Source: Citrobacter farmeri (GTDB lineage: Bacteria > Pseudomonadota > Gammaproteobacteria > Enterobacterales > Enterobacteriaceae). Taken from it: a stretch of DNA of 64,000 nt. The notes beneath the pieces were generated by a model. The model was not told the origin of the DNA. It ran no database searches and saw only the letters and a program-made list of their open reading frames with translations. The stretch covers positions 3,162,001 through 3,226,000 of the forward strand of contig NZ_CP077291.1 in NCBI RefSeq assembly GCF_019048065.1. The letters are read 5' to 3'. The position numbers and the translations under genes are program-made. Shown one piece after another: positions 27,453 to 35,107 of this stretch; position 1 is the stretch's first letter, and every line of letters begins with the position of its first letter.

Positions 27453-28209
27453 CCTCGACTGGCTGTTTTGTGAACACCCCATTGCCGGGCGCTTCCAGGC
27501 AGCAAAGGCGGCGGGTTTCCACGGCGTTGAAGGGCTGTTTCTCTGGCAGCATCCGCTGGACGTTCTATTGGCCGCGCAGCGGGAAACCGGCTTACCTGTA
27601 GCGCTGATGAATGCGCCTGCGGGTAACTGGCAGGCGGGTGAACGGGGGCTGGCATCCCTGCCAGACCGTGATGAGGAATTTCATCGCAGTCTGATGATTG
27701 CCCACAATTACGCTACGGCGTTGGGCTGTCGCAAGGTGCACGTCATGGCCGGACTGCGCGCGGACAACCTTTCCGCCTGCGCCCAACGCGAACGGTTGAC
27801 CGACCGACTGCGTATCGCCTGTGACGTCATGGTCGAGGTCGGCATCGACGTGTTGATTGAACCATTAAACCCTGAAGATATGCCTGGTTATTTCGTCGAC
27901 AGTTTTCCATTAGCCGAAAGTCTGATTAACGAAGTGGCCAGGAAAAATATCGGCTTACAATTTGATATTTATCACTGTCAAAAAATACACGGTAATGTTG
28001 CGCATCTTATTGAGCGTTACTTGCCCATAATTAAACATTTTCAGATTGCTTCCGTACCCGGCCGCCATGAACCAGGAACGGGTGAATTAAATGAAACATG
28101 GCTTTTTAATTTTATTAAACAGACAGGTTATCAGGGCTGGATGGGTTGTGAATATAAACCATCAACACCAGGGCCAGAATCGTTACGCTGGATGACACCG
28201 TACTTATAA
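27433..28209 (+). CDS. otnI: 2-oxo-tetronate isomerase / hydroxypyruvate isomerase family (OtnI/YgbM)
   Basis: 258-aa TIM-barrel isomerase of the AP-endonuclease-2/xylose isomerase superfamily. E. coli OtnI (YgbM) interconverts 2-oxo- and 3-oxo-tetronate. Likely metal and catalytic residues are Glu143 (LIEPLNP), Asp178 and His181 (QFDIYHCQK), and Glu240 (GCEYKPS). I start at ATG 27433 (MLKLAANLDW), behind AAGGAACGCACC; the longer frame begins inside the regulator. The 3' third has lower GC content than its neighbours. It overlaps deoR by 20 nt and is followed by the BKACE gene after 36 nt. Confidence 0.9.
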   Translation: MLKLAANLDWLFCEHPIAGRFQAAKAAGFHGVEGLFLWQHPLDVLLAAQRETGLPVALMNAPAGNWQAGERGLASLPDRDEEFHRSLMIAHNYATALGCRKVHVMAGLRADNLSACAQRERLTDRLRIACDVMVEVGIDVLIEPLNPEDMPGYFVDSFPLAESLINEVARKNIGLQFDIYHCQKIHGNVAHLIERYLPIIKHFQIASVPGRHEPGTGELNETWLFNFIKQTGYQGWMGCEYKPSTPGPESLRWMTPYL

Positions 28210-28245
28210 TTTTAATATCTCTGTACCGGAAAACCGGAGGAACAC

Positions 28246-29055
28246 ATGTCGGATACTGTTATTATCTCGCTGGCACCCGTTGCCGCGGATTGCCCCAGAG
28301 TTATACCCGAAGAACTGGCGCAGGAAATACTGGCCAGCGTCGAACATGGTGCGGCAATAGTACATTTACACGTTCGCGATAAGCAGGGTCGCCTGACGCC
28401 AGACACCACAGATTTTCAGGCGACGATCGACCACGTCATGCGCCATTCCGACCTGATTATTCAGGCTTCTACCGGTGGCGTCTCCTCCATGTCGATTGCC
28501 GAGCGCTGCGCGCCATTGGACTGTCCTGGCGTTGAAATGGCATCGCTGAACGTCGGCTCCGTTAACCTTGGTGATGCCGTGTACTTTAATCCCGGACCGG
28601 ACGTCGAATATTGTTCCCGACAAATTACTCAGCGTTCAATTATTCCTGAATTCGAAGTCTTTGAAATAGGGATGATTAATAATATCCTCGCGCTGGAAGA
28701 AAAAATTCAGTTCAAAAAACCCATGCTATTTAATATTGTCCTCGGGCATCGCGGGAGTACACCGGCGACGGTTGATGCACTAATTGCCTTACGGAGTATG
28801 ATTCCACGCGATGCCTTGTGGGGAATTACGCATTTTGGCCGCAAGAACTTCGATATTATTGCGGCTGCGGTCGGGATGGGGGCCAGTGAAGTAAGAATTG
28901 GTTTTGAAGACAGCTATTATTTAAGTGCCGAAGAGAAAGCTCAGCATAATTATCAGCAGGTTGCCAAACTCGCCACGCTTATTCGCAGTATGGATAAAAA
29001 AGTCGCCACGCCGGGTATTGCGCGGCAAATGTTAGCTATTCCACCACGGCAGTAA
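28246..29055 (+). CDS. BKACE family protein (DUF849, beta-keto acid cleavage enzyme)
   Basis: 269-aa TIM-barrel zinc enzyme. Characterised BKACE members condense a beta-keto acid with acetyl-CoA and split it into acetoacetate and a new CoA ester. The zinc site HxH is at His40 and His42 with Arg44 nearby (IVHLHVRD); the third ligand is Glu221 (RIGFEDS). QASTGGVSSMS and LGHRGSTPAT correspond to substrate loops. Translation uses CCGGAGGAACAC before ATG 28246. A BKACE beside otn genes is unusual. 3-Oxo-tetronate is itself a beta-keto acid, so it could compete with the kinase for that intermediate, or act on another substrate (inference). Confidence 0.9.
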   Translation: MSDTVIISLAPVAADCPRVIPEELAQEILASVEHGAAIVHLHVRDKQGRLTPDTTDFQATIDHVMRHSDLIIQASTGGVSSMSIAERCAPLDCPGVEMASLNVGSVNLGDAVYFNPGPDVEYCSRQITQRSIIPEFEVFEIGMINNILALEEKIQFKKPMLFNIVLGHRGSTPATVDALIALRSMIPRDALWGITHFGRKNFDIIAAAVGMGASEVRIGFEDSYYLSAEEKAQHNYQQVAKLATLIRSMDKKVATPGIARQMLAIPPRQ

Positions 29056-29079
29056 TAACGAGAGAAAGGACATTTCATC

Positions 29080-30426
29080 ATGACTATCACGACCGTTATT
29101 CACAAAACCGGACTGGGCGTTTGCATCGCTGGTGGCGCACTGGCGGCAATTGGCGCGCTGATGCAGTCTCCCGACCTTTGGCAGCCGGGGCTGGTGATGC
29201 TGACAGCAGGCTTCGCGGCGGGCGCGGGCTATTGGCCTGGTCTTCGCAGCTATCAGTTTACCCTGTGGATCATCGCCGGCTTTGTCGCTGCGATGACCTG
29301 GTCAACCGATCTGATCGTCTGGGGCGGATTCAACATCACCCATAAGTGGATCGTCTTTTTAGTGATCCAGGCGACCATGTTCAGTATGGGCACCAAACTC
29401 ACAATTCAGGATTTTATCGACGTTGCCAAAATGCCCTGGGCGGTGTTTATCGGCACCTTCTGCCATTTCGTCATCATGCCTCTGCTCGGCCTGAGCATCA
29501 CGCTGATCTTTGACTTCCCGCCAGAGGTGGCGGTGGGCATTCTGCTGATTGGTTCCTGCCCCAGCGGGCTCTCCTCGACTGTGATGGTGTATATCGCCAA
29601 CGCCAACCTGGCGCTGGCGGTCTCAATCGCTGCTGTCTCGACGCTGGCGGCAACGGTGATGACGCCGCTGTGGGTGAATCTGCTGGCCGGTTCAATGATC
29701 GACATCCAGCTCACGGCGATGGTAATGGACGTGGTGAAAATCGTGCTGATCCCGATTGGCGCAGCCATTTTGCACGACTACCTGAAAACCTATGCCGGGG
29801 TACAGGGACGTCGAACTGTGCAAATTCTGGCCGGAGTCAGCGCCGTCTGGCTGCTGTATATGATTGCCGGCGGCTGGGACACCTTGTTTGGCAGCGCCAG
29901 CGCCGACGCGCAAATGTACGCGGTTGTGCTGAACTTTGTGGCGGGCGGGATTATCTGGGCGCTGTTCTACAACTGGCTGTACAGCCGCGTGGACGGCGTT
30001 AAGAAAGTCATGCCGACCATCTCGATGATGGGCATCATTTTCTTCACCACCACCGCGGCCGCCGCCGGGCGCGAAAACCTGGTGCAGGTCGGTTTCCTGC
30101 TCTGCTTCGCCATGCTGATGCACAACCTCGGTGGCTTCCTGATTGGTTATCTGATGAGCCGTTGGATCTTCCGCATGGATGTCCAGTCAGCGCGTACCGT
30201 GGCCTTCGAAGTCGGGCTGCAAAACGGCGGTATGGCGTCAGGTCTTGCTGCCGCGATGGGCAAACTGGCGACCGTCGGTCTCGCCTCTGCGGTCATGACG
30301 CCGCTTGGCAACGTCAGCGGCTCGCTGCTGGCTAACTACTGGCGCAAAAAAGATGCCCGACAAGCGCAGGCGCTGAGCGAGAACACGCCTGCTCAGCCGG
30401 TATCAGAACCTCTGTCAAAAGGATAA
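29080..30426 (+). CDS. Bile acid:sodium symporter (BASS) family transporter
   Basis: 448-aa membrane protein with about ten hydrophobic segments. The signature GSCPSGLSSTVMVYIANANLAL is typical of the BASS family, and the C-terminal half repeats the fold (FEVGLQNGGMASGLAAA), matching the inverted-repeat crossover helices of these symporters. The first 80 residues form an added hydrophobic region. BASS proteins carry organic acids such as bile acids, pantoate and pyruvate with Na+. Here it probably imports the acid substrate of the operon (inference). It starts 24 nt after the BKACE gene with AGAAAGGACA upstream. Confidence 0.9.
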   Translation: MTITTVIHKTGLGVCIAGGALAAIGALMQSPDLWQPGLVMLTAGFAAGAGYWPGLRSYQFTLWIIAGFVAAMTWSTDLIVWGGFNITHKWIVFLVIQATMFSMGTKLTIQDFIDVAKMPWAVFIGTFCHFVIMPLLGLSITLIFDFPPEVAVGILLIGSCPSGLSSTVMVYIANANLALAVSIAAVSTLAATVMTPLWVNLLAGSMIDIQLTAMVMDVVKIVLIPIGAAILHDYLKTYAGVQGRRTVQILAGVSAVWLLYMIAGGWDTLFGSASADAQMYAVVLNFVAGGIIWALFYNWLYSRVDGVKKVMPTISMMGIIFFTTTAAAAGRENLVQVGFLLCFAMLMHNLGGFLIGYLMSRWIFRMDVQSARTVAFEVGLQNGGMASGLAAAMGKLATVGLASAVMTPLGNVSGSLLANYWRKKDARQAQALSENTPAQPVSEPLSKG

Positions 30427-30432
30427 CTAACA

Positions 30433-30852
30433 ATGATGACCTTAACTCTGGAACAGGCGCGACGCGCGGTGGACTGTGCGATCGATCTCGCTGACACCCG
30501 TTATACGCAACGTCCGCTCAGCGTGGCTGTGTGTGACGCCAACGGTGAGTTACTGAGCTTTGCCCGTATGGATAATGCCAAACTGTTAACCATTGAGCTG
30601 ACACAGCGCAAAGCCCGCACCAGCAGTCGGCTAGGCTGTACCACACAGGCGTTTTTACAGCGGCTGCAAAAAGAGTCGCTGGATATCAGCTACTTTGCTG
30701 ACCCACGTTTTACCGCGCTACCTGGCGGCGTCCCGATTCTTCACAACGGTAAATGTCTGGGGGCCGTCGCGGTGGGCGGACTGTCCGCGCAGGAAGATCA
30801 CGATGCGGCTATGGCCGTTGCCGAATGTTTGCTCAAGGAGATCGCAGAATGA
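30433..30852 (+). CDS. GlcG/HbpS family small protein
   Basis: 139-aa protein of the DUF336 (GlcG/HbpS-like) family. The pattern ALDLADTRY-like N-terminus, VAVCDANGELLSFARMDNA, and the closing PGGVPILHNGKCLGAVAVGGLSAQEDHDAA is characteristic. The family includes haem-binding HbpS and proteins of unknown function in organic-acid operons. No signal peptide is present. Two ATG codons (30433 and 30436) are possible; AAGGA lies 9 nt from the first. The stop overlaps the next gene by 4 nt. Its job here is unknown. Confidence 0.88.
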   Translation: MMTLTLEQARRAVDCAIDLADTRYTQRPLSVAVCDANGELLSFARMDNAKLLTIELTQRKARTSSRLGCTTQAFLQRLQKESLDISYFADPRFTALPGGVPILHNGKCLGAVAVGGLSAQEDHDAAMAVAECLLKEIAE

Positions 30853-31505
30853 AAAAGATCGCTATGCTTCACACCAGCTCCGCCACGCTCGCCATGATGC
30901 AGCAGCTGATCGGGGACATCATGCCAGAGGCGGAAGTGATGCACCTCGTCGAAGAGTCGATGATCAAACAGGTGATGAAAGCCGGGGGCGTTACGCCAGA
31001 CATTGCGGCACGCATTGCCGACTATGTTCGCATTGCCGAAAAAGCAGACTGTGAGATTTTCATCACCGCCTGCTCGTCCATTGGCACGGCGGTTGAGCAG
31101 TGCCAGTTTATGACGCCGCTGCAACTTGCCCGTATCGACTGCGCGATGGTGGAAAAAGCCATTAGCCTGGGTGAGAACATTGCCGTCCTGGCCACCGTCG
31201 CCACGACGATGAAACCGACGCTGGAGTATGTACAGCGCAAAATACAGGCCAGCGGTAAGCTATGCTCGGTGACGCCGATATTGATGGAAGAGGCCTTCCA
31301 CGCCCTGCTGGCGGGTGATATGGAAACCCACGACCGCATCGTCAGTGAAGGATTGCACAGTGCGTATAAACAGGCCGATGTCGTGATGCTGGCACAGGCG
31401 TCGATGGCGCGCGTTCTGCAACAGCTTCCTCCTCCGCCCGTCCCGGTGATGACCTCGCCGGAAAGCGGTATCCGCTGGCTGAAAACGCTGGCCGTAAGCG
31501 AGTGA
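30849..31505 (+). CDS. Asp/Glu/hydantoin racemase-like protein with one catalytic cysteine
   Basis: 218-aa protein of the aspartate/glutamate racemase superfamily. The first catalytic cysteine is present at Cys75 (FITACSSIG). The place where two-base racemases carry the second cysteine reads LAQASMAR, with Ala183. The enzyme may therefore be a one-cysteine relative such as a decarboxylase or isomerase rather than a racemase. I start at ATG 30849, which overlaps the upstream stop (ATGA); a longer frame runs through the GlcG-like gene. It is the last gene of the operon and is followed by a BIME. Confidence 0.85.
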   Translation: MKKIAMLHTSSATLAMMQQLIGDIMPEAEVMHLVEESMIKQVMKAGGVTPDIAARIADYVRIAEKADCEIFITACSSIGTAVEQCQFMTPLQLARIDCAMVEKAISLGENIAVLATVATTMKPTLEYVQRKIQASGKLCSVTPILMEEAFHALLAGDMETHDRIVSEGLHSAYKQADVVMLAQASMARVLQQLPPPPVPVMTSPESGIRWLKTLAVSE

Positions 31506-31579
31506 GCGCCTGATGGCGATGCTGACGCATCTTATCAGGCCTACACCCGTAGGCCTGATAAGCGACAGCGCCATCCGGC
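31506..31579. repeat. BIME (paired REP units) between the acid-sugar operon and suc
   Basis: Two REP units lie back to back. The first is GCGCCTGATGGCGATGC, continuing to ATCAGGCCTAC at 31544; the second begins GTAGGCCTGATAAGC at 31549 and ends GCCATCCGGC at 31579. They lie between convergent operons and mark the right edge of the accessory region. Confidence 0.9.
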
Positions 31580-31591
31580 AAACTTGCAGGT

Positions 31592-31617
31592 AAAAAAAAG
31601 GCCATCATCAGATGGCC
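31592..31617 (-). terminator. Rho-independent terminator of sdhCDAB-sucABCD
   Basis: GGCCATC (31600-31606) and GATGGCC (31611-31617) form a 7-bp stem with a 4-nt loop. On the minus strand it is followed by eight T residues (A8 at 31592-31599 on the plus strand). This is the end of the TCA operon. Confidence 0.92.
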
Positions 31618-31691
31618 AACCATGTCGAAAATGGACCAGCCCTTTCCTCTGCATCACGGGTAAATGCAGAGGATGGGCTGTTTTATTGCTT
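31592..31691 (-). ncRNA. sdhX: SdhX-like 3' UTR small RNA of the sdh-suc operon
   Basis: The 100 nt after the sucD stop fold into a long hairpin (31638-31679; the arms CCTCTGCAT and ATGCAGAGG are extended by AGCCC and GGGCT), then a spacer, then a strong terminator. In E. coli the 3' end of this operon is processed into SdhX (RybD), which represses ackA. Position and structure match, but I cannot verify the seed region, so the identity is inferred. Confidence 0.6.
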
Positions 31692-32561
31692 TTACTTAAT
31701 GACGGCTTTCAGCGCTTCGCCGATATCAGCGAGGCTGCGAACGGTTTTCACACCAGCGGCTTCCAGAGCAGCGAATTTCTCATCCGCAGTCCCTTTCCCG
31801 CCCGCGATGATGGCCCCTGCGTGACCCATACGCTTGCCTTTCGGCGCGGTCACACCGGCGATGTAGCCAACAACCGGTTTAGTTACGTGATCTTTAATGT
31901 AAGCAGCCGCTTCCTCTTCCGCGCTCCCGCCGATCTCACCGATCATCACGATTGCTTCGGTCTGCGGATCTTCCTGGAACAGTTTCAGGATGTCGATAAA
32001 GTTAGAACCCGGGATCGGGTCACCGCCGATGCCCACACAAGTGGACTGGCCGAAACCGTAGTCGGTGGTCTGCTTAACCGCTTCATAGGTCAGGGTACCG
32101 GAACGGGAGACGATGCCCACTTTACCCGGCTTATGAATGTGACCCGGCATGATGCCGATTTTGCATTCGCCAGGGGTGATCACGCCCGGGCAGTTCGGCC
32201 CGATCATGCGTACGCCAGCTTCATCCAGTTTCACCTTCACGGTCAGCATATCCAGCGTCGGGATACCTTCGGTAATGGTGATGATAAGCTTAATACCTGC
32301 GTCGATCGCTTCCAGAATGGAGTCTTTGCAGAACGGTGCCGGAACGTAAATAACCGTTGCGGTCGCGCCCGTTGCTTCAACCGCTTCACGTACGGTGTTA
32401 AACACCGGCAGACCCAGGTGCGTGGTGCCGCCTTTACCAGGCGTTACGCCGCCAACCATCTGCGTACCGTAAGCAATCGCCTGTTCGGAGTGGAACGTCC
32501 CCTGGCTACCGGTAAAGCCCTGACAGATAACCTTGGTGTTTTTATCGATTAAAACAGACAT
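31692..32561 (-). CDS. sucD: Succinyl-CoA synthetase alpha subunit
   Basis: Succinyl-CoA ligase (ADP-forming) alpha subunit, 289 aa as in E. coli. It has an N-terminal CoA-binding Rossmann domain ([14 protein letters not shown]) and the phospho-histidine loop at His247 ([13 protein letters not shown]). With SucC it makes ATP from succinyl-CoA in the TCA cycle. The start shares one base with the sucC stop, and it is the last gene of the operon. Confidence 0.98.
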   Translation of the reverse strand: MSVLIDKNTKVICQGFTGSQGTFHSEQAIAYGTQMVGGVTPGKGGTTHLGLPVFNTVREAVEATGATATVIYVPAPFCKDSILEAIDAGIKLIITITEGIPTLDMLTVKVKLDEAGVRMIGPNCPGVITPGECKIGIMPGHIHKPGKVGIVSRSGTLTYEAVKQTTDYGFGQSTCVGIGGDPIPGSNFIDILKLFQEDPQTEAIVMIGEIGGSAEEEAAAYIKDHVTKPVVGYIAGVTAPKGKRMGHAGAIIAGGKGTADEKFAALEAAGVKTVRSLADIGEALKAVIK

Positions 32562-33727
32562 TATTTCCCCTCCACTGCGGCAACAACCTGCTGAGCTGCA
32601 TCCGTCAGACTTTTCGCTGCAATAATATTCAGGCCGCTGTCAGCCAGTTTCTTCGCGCCGAGTTCGGCGTTGTTGCCTTCCAGACGAACCACAACCGGTA
32701 CGTTAACACCCACTTCGGCTACCGCGCCGATGATGCCGTCAGCGATCAGATCGCAACGCACAATACCGCCGAAGATGTTAACCAGAACCGCTTTAACGTT
32801 GTCGTCAGAGAGGATAATTTTGAATGCTTCGGTCACGCGCTCTTTGGTTGCGCCGCCGCCAACATCAAGGAAGTTAGCCGGTTCGCCACCGTGCAGTTTC
32901 ACGATGTCCATGGTGCCCATCGCCAGACCTGCGCCGTTAACCATACAGCCGATGTTGCCATCCAGCGCGACGTAGTTCAGCTCCCACTGTGCTGCCTGTG
33001 CTTCACGCGGATCTTCCTGAGACTGGTCGCGCATTTCACGCAGATCCGGCTGGCGGAACAGCGCGTTGCCGTCAGCGCCCAGTTTGCCGTCGAGGCAGAT
33101 CAGGTCGCCCTGCTTAGTGATCACCAGCGGGTTGATTTCGATCAGTGCCAGATCGCGCTCAAGGAAAATAGTCGCCAGGCCCATGAAGATTTTGGTGAAT
33201 TGCTGAACCAGTTTGCCTTCCAGACCCAGTTTGAACGCCAGCTCGCGTCCCTGATACGGCATGGGGCCGGTCAGCGGATCAAGCGCAACTTTGTGGATCA
33301 GGTGCGGGGTTTCTTCCGCAACTTTTTCAATTTCGACGCCGCCTTCGGTGGAGGCCATGAAGACCACGCGACGAGAGCTACGATCAACGACCGCGCCCAG
33401 GTACAACTCTTTATCGATATCGGTCGCTGCTTCAACCAGAATCTGGTTTACCGGTTGACCGTTAGCGTCTGTTTGATAGGTCACCAGACGTTTGCCCAGC
33501 CAGTGTTCAGCAAAAGCGCGAATTTCTTCTTTGCTTTTAACGACTTTCACACCGCCCGCTTTACCGCGGCCACCTGCGTGAACCTGACATTTTACTACCC
33601 ACGGACCTGCACCGATTTTCGATGCCGCTTCTTCAGCTTCACGCGGAGTAGTACAGGCATAACCCACCGGCGCCGGTAAGCCATAGCGGGCAAAAAGTTG
33701 TTTTGCCTGATATTCATGTAAGTTCAT
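32561..33727 (-). CDS. sucC: Succinyl-CoA synthetase beta subunit
   Basis: 388-aa ATP-grasp protein and nucleotide-binding subunit of succinyl-CoA synthetase. The start [16 protein letters not shown] is invariant; [18 protein letters not shown] forms the ATP-grasp and [11 protein letters not shown] the CoA ligase part. It is separated from sucB by a 145-nt gap with a BIME, and overlaps sucD by one base. Both subunits are needed in equal amounts, which the overlap supports. Confidence 0.98.
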   Translation of the reverse strand: MNLHEYQAKQLFARYGLPAPVGYACTTPREAEEAASKIGAGPWVVKCQVHAGGRGKAGGVKVVKSKEEIRAFAEHWLGKRLVTYQTDANGQPVNQILVEAATDIDKELYLGAVVDRSSRRVVFMASTEGGVEIEKVAEETPHLIHKVALDPLTGPMPYQGRELAFKLGLEGKLVQQFTKIFMGLATIFLERDLALIEINPLVITKQGDLICLDGKLGADGNALFRQPDLREMRDQSQEDPREAQAAQWELNYVALDGNIGCMVNGAGLAMGTMDIVKLHGGEPANFLDVGGGATKERVTEAFKIILSDDNVKAVLVNIFGGIVRCDLIADGIIGAVAEVGVNVPVVVRLEGNNAELGAKKLADSGLNIIAAKSLTDAAQQVVAAVEGK

Positions 33728-33767
33728 GTGTTCTGTCCATCCTTCAGGTAATCGTTATCTTTAAACC

Positions 33768-33850
33768 GTAGGCCTGATAAGACGCGGTAGCGTCGCCATC
33801 AGGCATCTCATCAATGCCGGATGGCGGCGTAAACGCCTTATCCGGCCTAC
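33768..33850. repeat. BIME between sucB and sucC
   Basis: Two REP units: GTAGGCCTGATAAGACGC to GCCATCAGGC (33768-33804), and GCCGGATGGCGGCG to TTATCCGGCCTAC (33816-33850). It lies inside the sdh-suc operon and probably stabilises or partly terminates the upstream mRNA. Confidence 0.9.
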
Positions 33851-33872
33851 GGGCAGGTGATACTCTTGTTTA

Positions 33873-35093
33873 CTACACGTCCAGCAGCAGACGTGTCGGA
33901 TCTTCCAGCAGCTCTTTAATCGCCACCAGGAAGCCCACGGATTCGCGACCATCGATCAGGCGGTGATCGTAGGACAGCGCCAGGTACATCATCGGCAGGA
34001 TTTCCACCTTGCCATCGACCGCCATCGGGCGATCTTTAATCGCGTGCATCCCGAGGATCGCGCTCTGCGGCGGGTTGATGATCGGCGTGGACATCAGGGA
34101 ACCGAACACACCACCGTTGGTGATGGTGAAGTTACCGCCCGTCAGATCTTCCACCGTCAGCTTGCCGTCACGACCTTTGATTGCCAGCGTCTTGATGTTT
34201 TTCTCGATGTCAGCCATACCCAGCGTATCAACGTCACGCAGAACCGGGGTCACCAGGCCGCGCGGCGTGGAAACCGCCATGCTCACGTCGAAGTAGTTGT
34301 GATACACCACGTCGTCGCCGTCGATTGAGGCGTTCACTTCCGGATAGCGCTTCAGCGCTTCTACCACGGCTTTCACGTAGAAGGACATGAAGCCCAGACG
34401 GATGCCGTGACGTTTTTCAAACGCTTCACCGTACTGTTTACGCAGATCCATGATCGGCTTCATGTTGACTTCGTTGAAGGTCGTCAGCATGGCGGTGGAG
34501 TTTTTCGCTTCCAGCAGACGCTCGGCAACGCGTTTGCGCAGACGGGTCATCGGTACGCGTTTTTCACTGCGCGCCCCCAGAGCCGGCTGTGCAGCCGGCG
34601 CCGCTGCCGGTGCTTTAACCTCGGCTTTCGCAGGGGCGTTCGCCAGGTGTTTATCCACATCTTCACGGGTGATGCGACCGCCTACACCGGTGCCTTTGAT
34701 AGCACTGGCGTCGAGGTTGTGTTCAGCCAGCAGACGACGGATCGCCGGGCTCAACGCATCGTTGTTTTGTTCTTCCAGAGAGGCCTGCTGACGCTGCGCC
34801 GGGGTGGACGCTTTTTCTTCAGACTTCGCGCTGGTTTCTTTACCGGCACTGTTGCCTTCACGCAGGCGACCCAGGATCTGGCGCGAGGTCACGGTTGTGC
34901 CTTCGTCTTCCAGAACCGCATCCAGAATGCCGTCCGCTGATGCCGGTACTTCCAGTACCACTTTGTCAGTTTCGATTTCTACCAGCACTTCGTCACGAAC
35001 CACCGCATCACCTGGTTTTTTGTGCCAGGTGGCTACAGTCGCGTCCGCTACGGACTCAGGCAGGTCGGGAACAAGAATATCTACGCTACTCAT
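33873..35093 (-). CDS. sucB: Dihydrolipoyl succinyltransferase (E2 of 2-oxoglutarate dehydrogenase)
   Basis: 406-aa core enzyme of the 2-oxoglutarate dehydrogenase complex. The lipoyl domain carries the modified Lys44 ([11 protein letters not shown]). A Pro/Ala/Lys-rich linker follows, then the E3-binding domain ([22 protein letters not shown]), another Ala-rich linker, and the catalytic domain with [12 protein letters not shown] near the C-terminus. It lies 14 nt after sucA, with AAGGATACATA before ATG 35093. One residue longer than in E. coli. Confidence 0.98.
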   Translation of the reverse strand: MSSVDILVPDLPESVADATVATWHKKPGDAVVRDEVLVEIETDKVVLEVPASADGILDAVLEDEGTTVTSRQILGRLREGNSAGKETSAKSEEKASTPAQRQQASLEEQNNDALSPAIRRLLAEHNLDASAIKGTGVGGRITREDVDKHLANAPAKAEVKAPAAAPAAQPALGARSEKRVPMTRLRKRVAERLLEAKNSTAMLTTFNEVNMKPIMDLRKQYGEAFEKRHGIRLGFMSFYVKAVVEALKRYPEVNASIDGDDVVYHNYFDVSMAVSTPRGLVTPVLRDVDTLGMADIEKNIKTLAIKGRDGKLTVEDLTGGNFTITNGGVFGSLMSTPIINPPQSAILGMHAIKDRPMAVDGKVEILPMMYLALSYDHRLIDGRESVGFLVAIKELLEDPTRLLLDV

Positions 35094-35107
35094 TATGTAT
35101 CCTTTAA

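Noticed and set aside
31506..31579. Repeated palindromes considered as a CRISPR array or attachment site
   Set aside because: The units are REP/BIME sequences with the known GCCGGATG/CATCCGGC core. There is no regular spacer pattern, and the same element recurs at 17.9, 21.3, 33.8, 38.1 and 43.4 kb.
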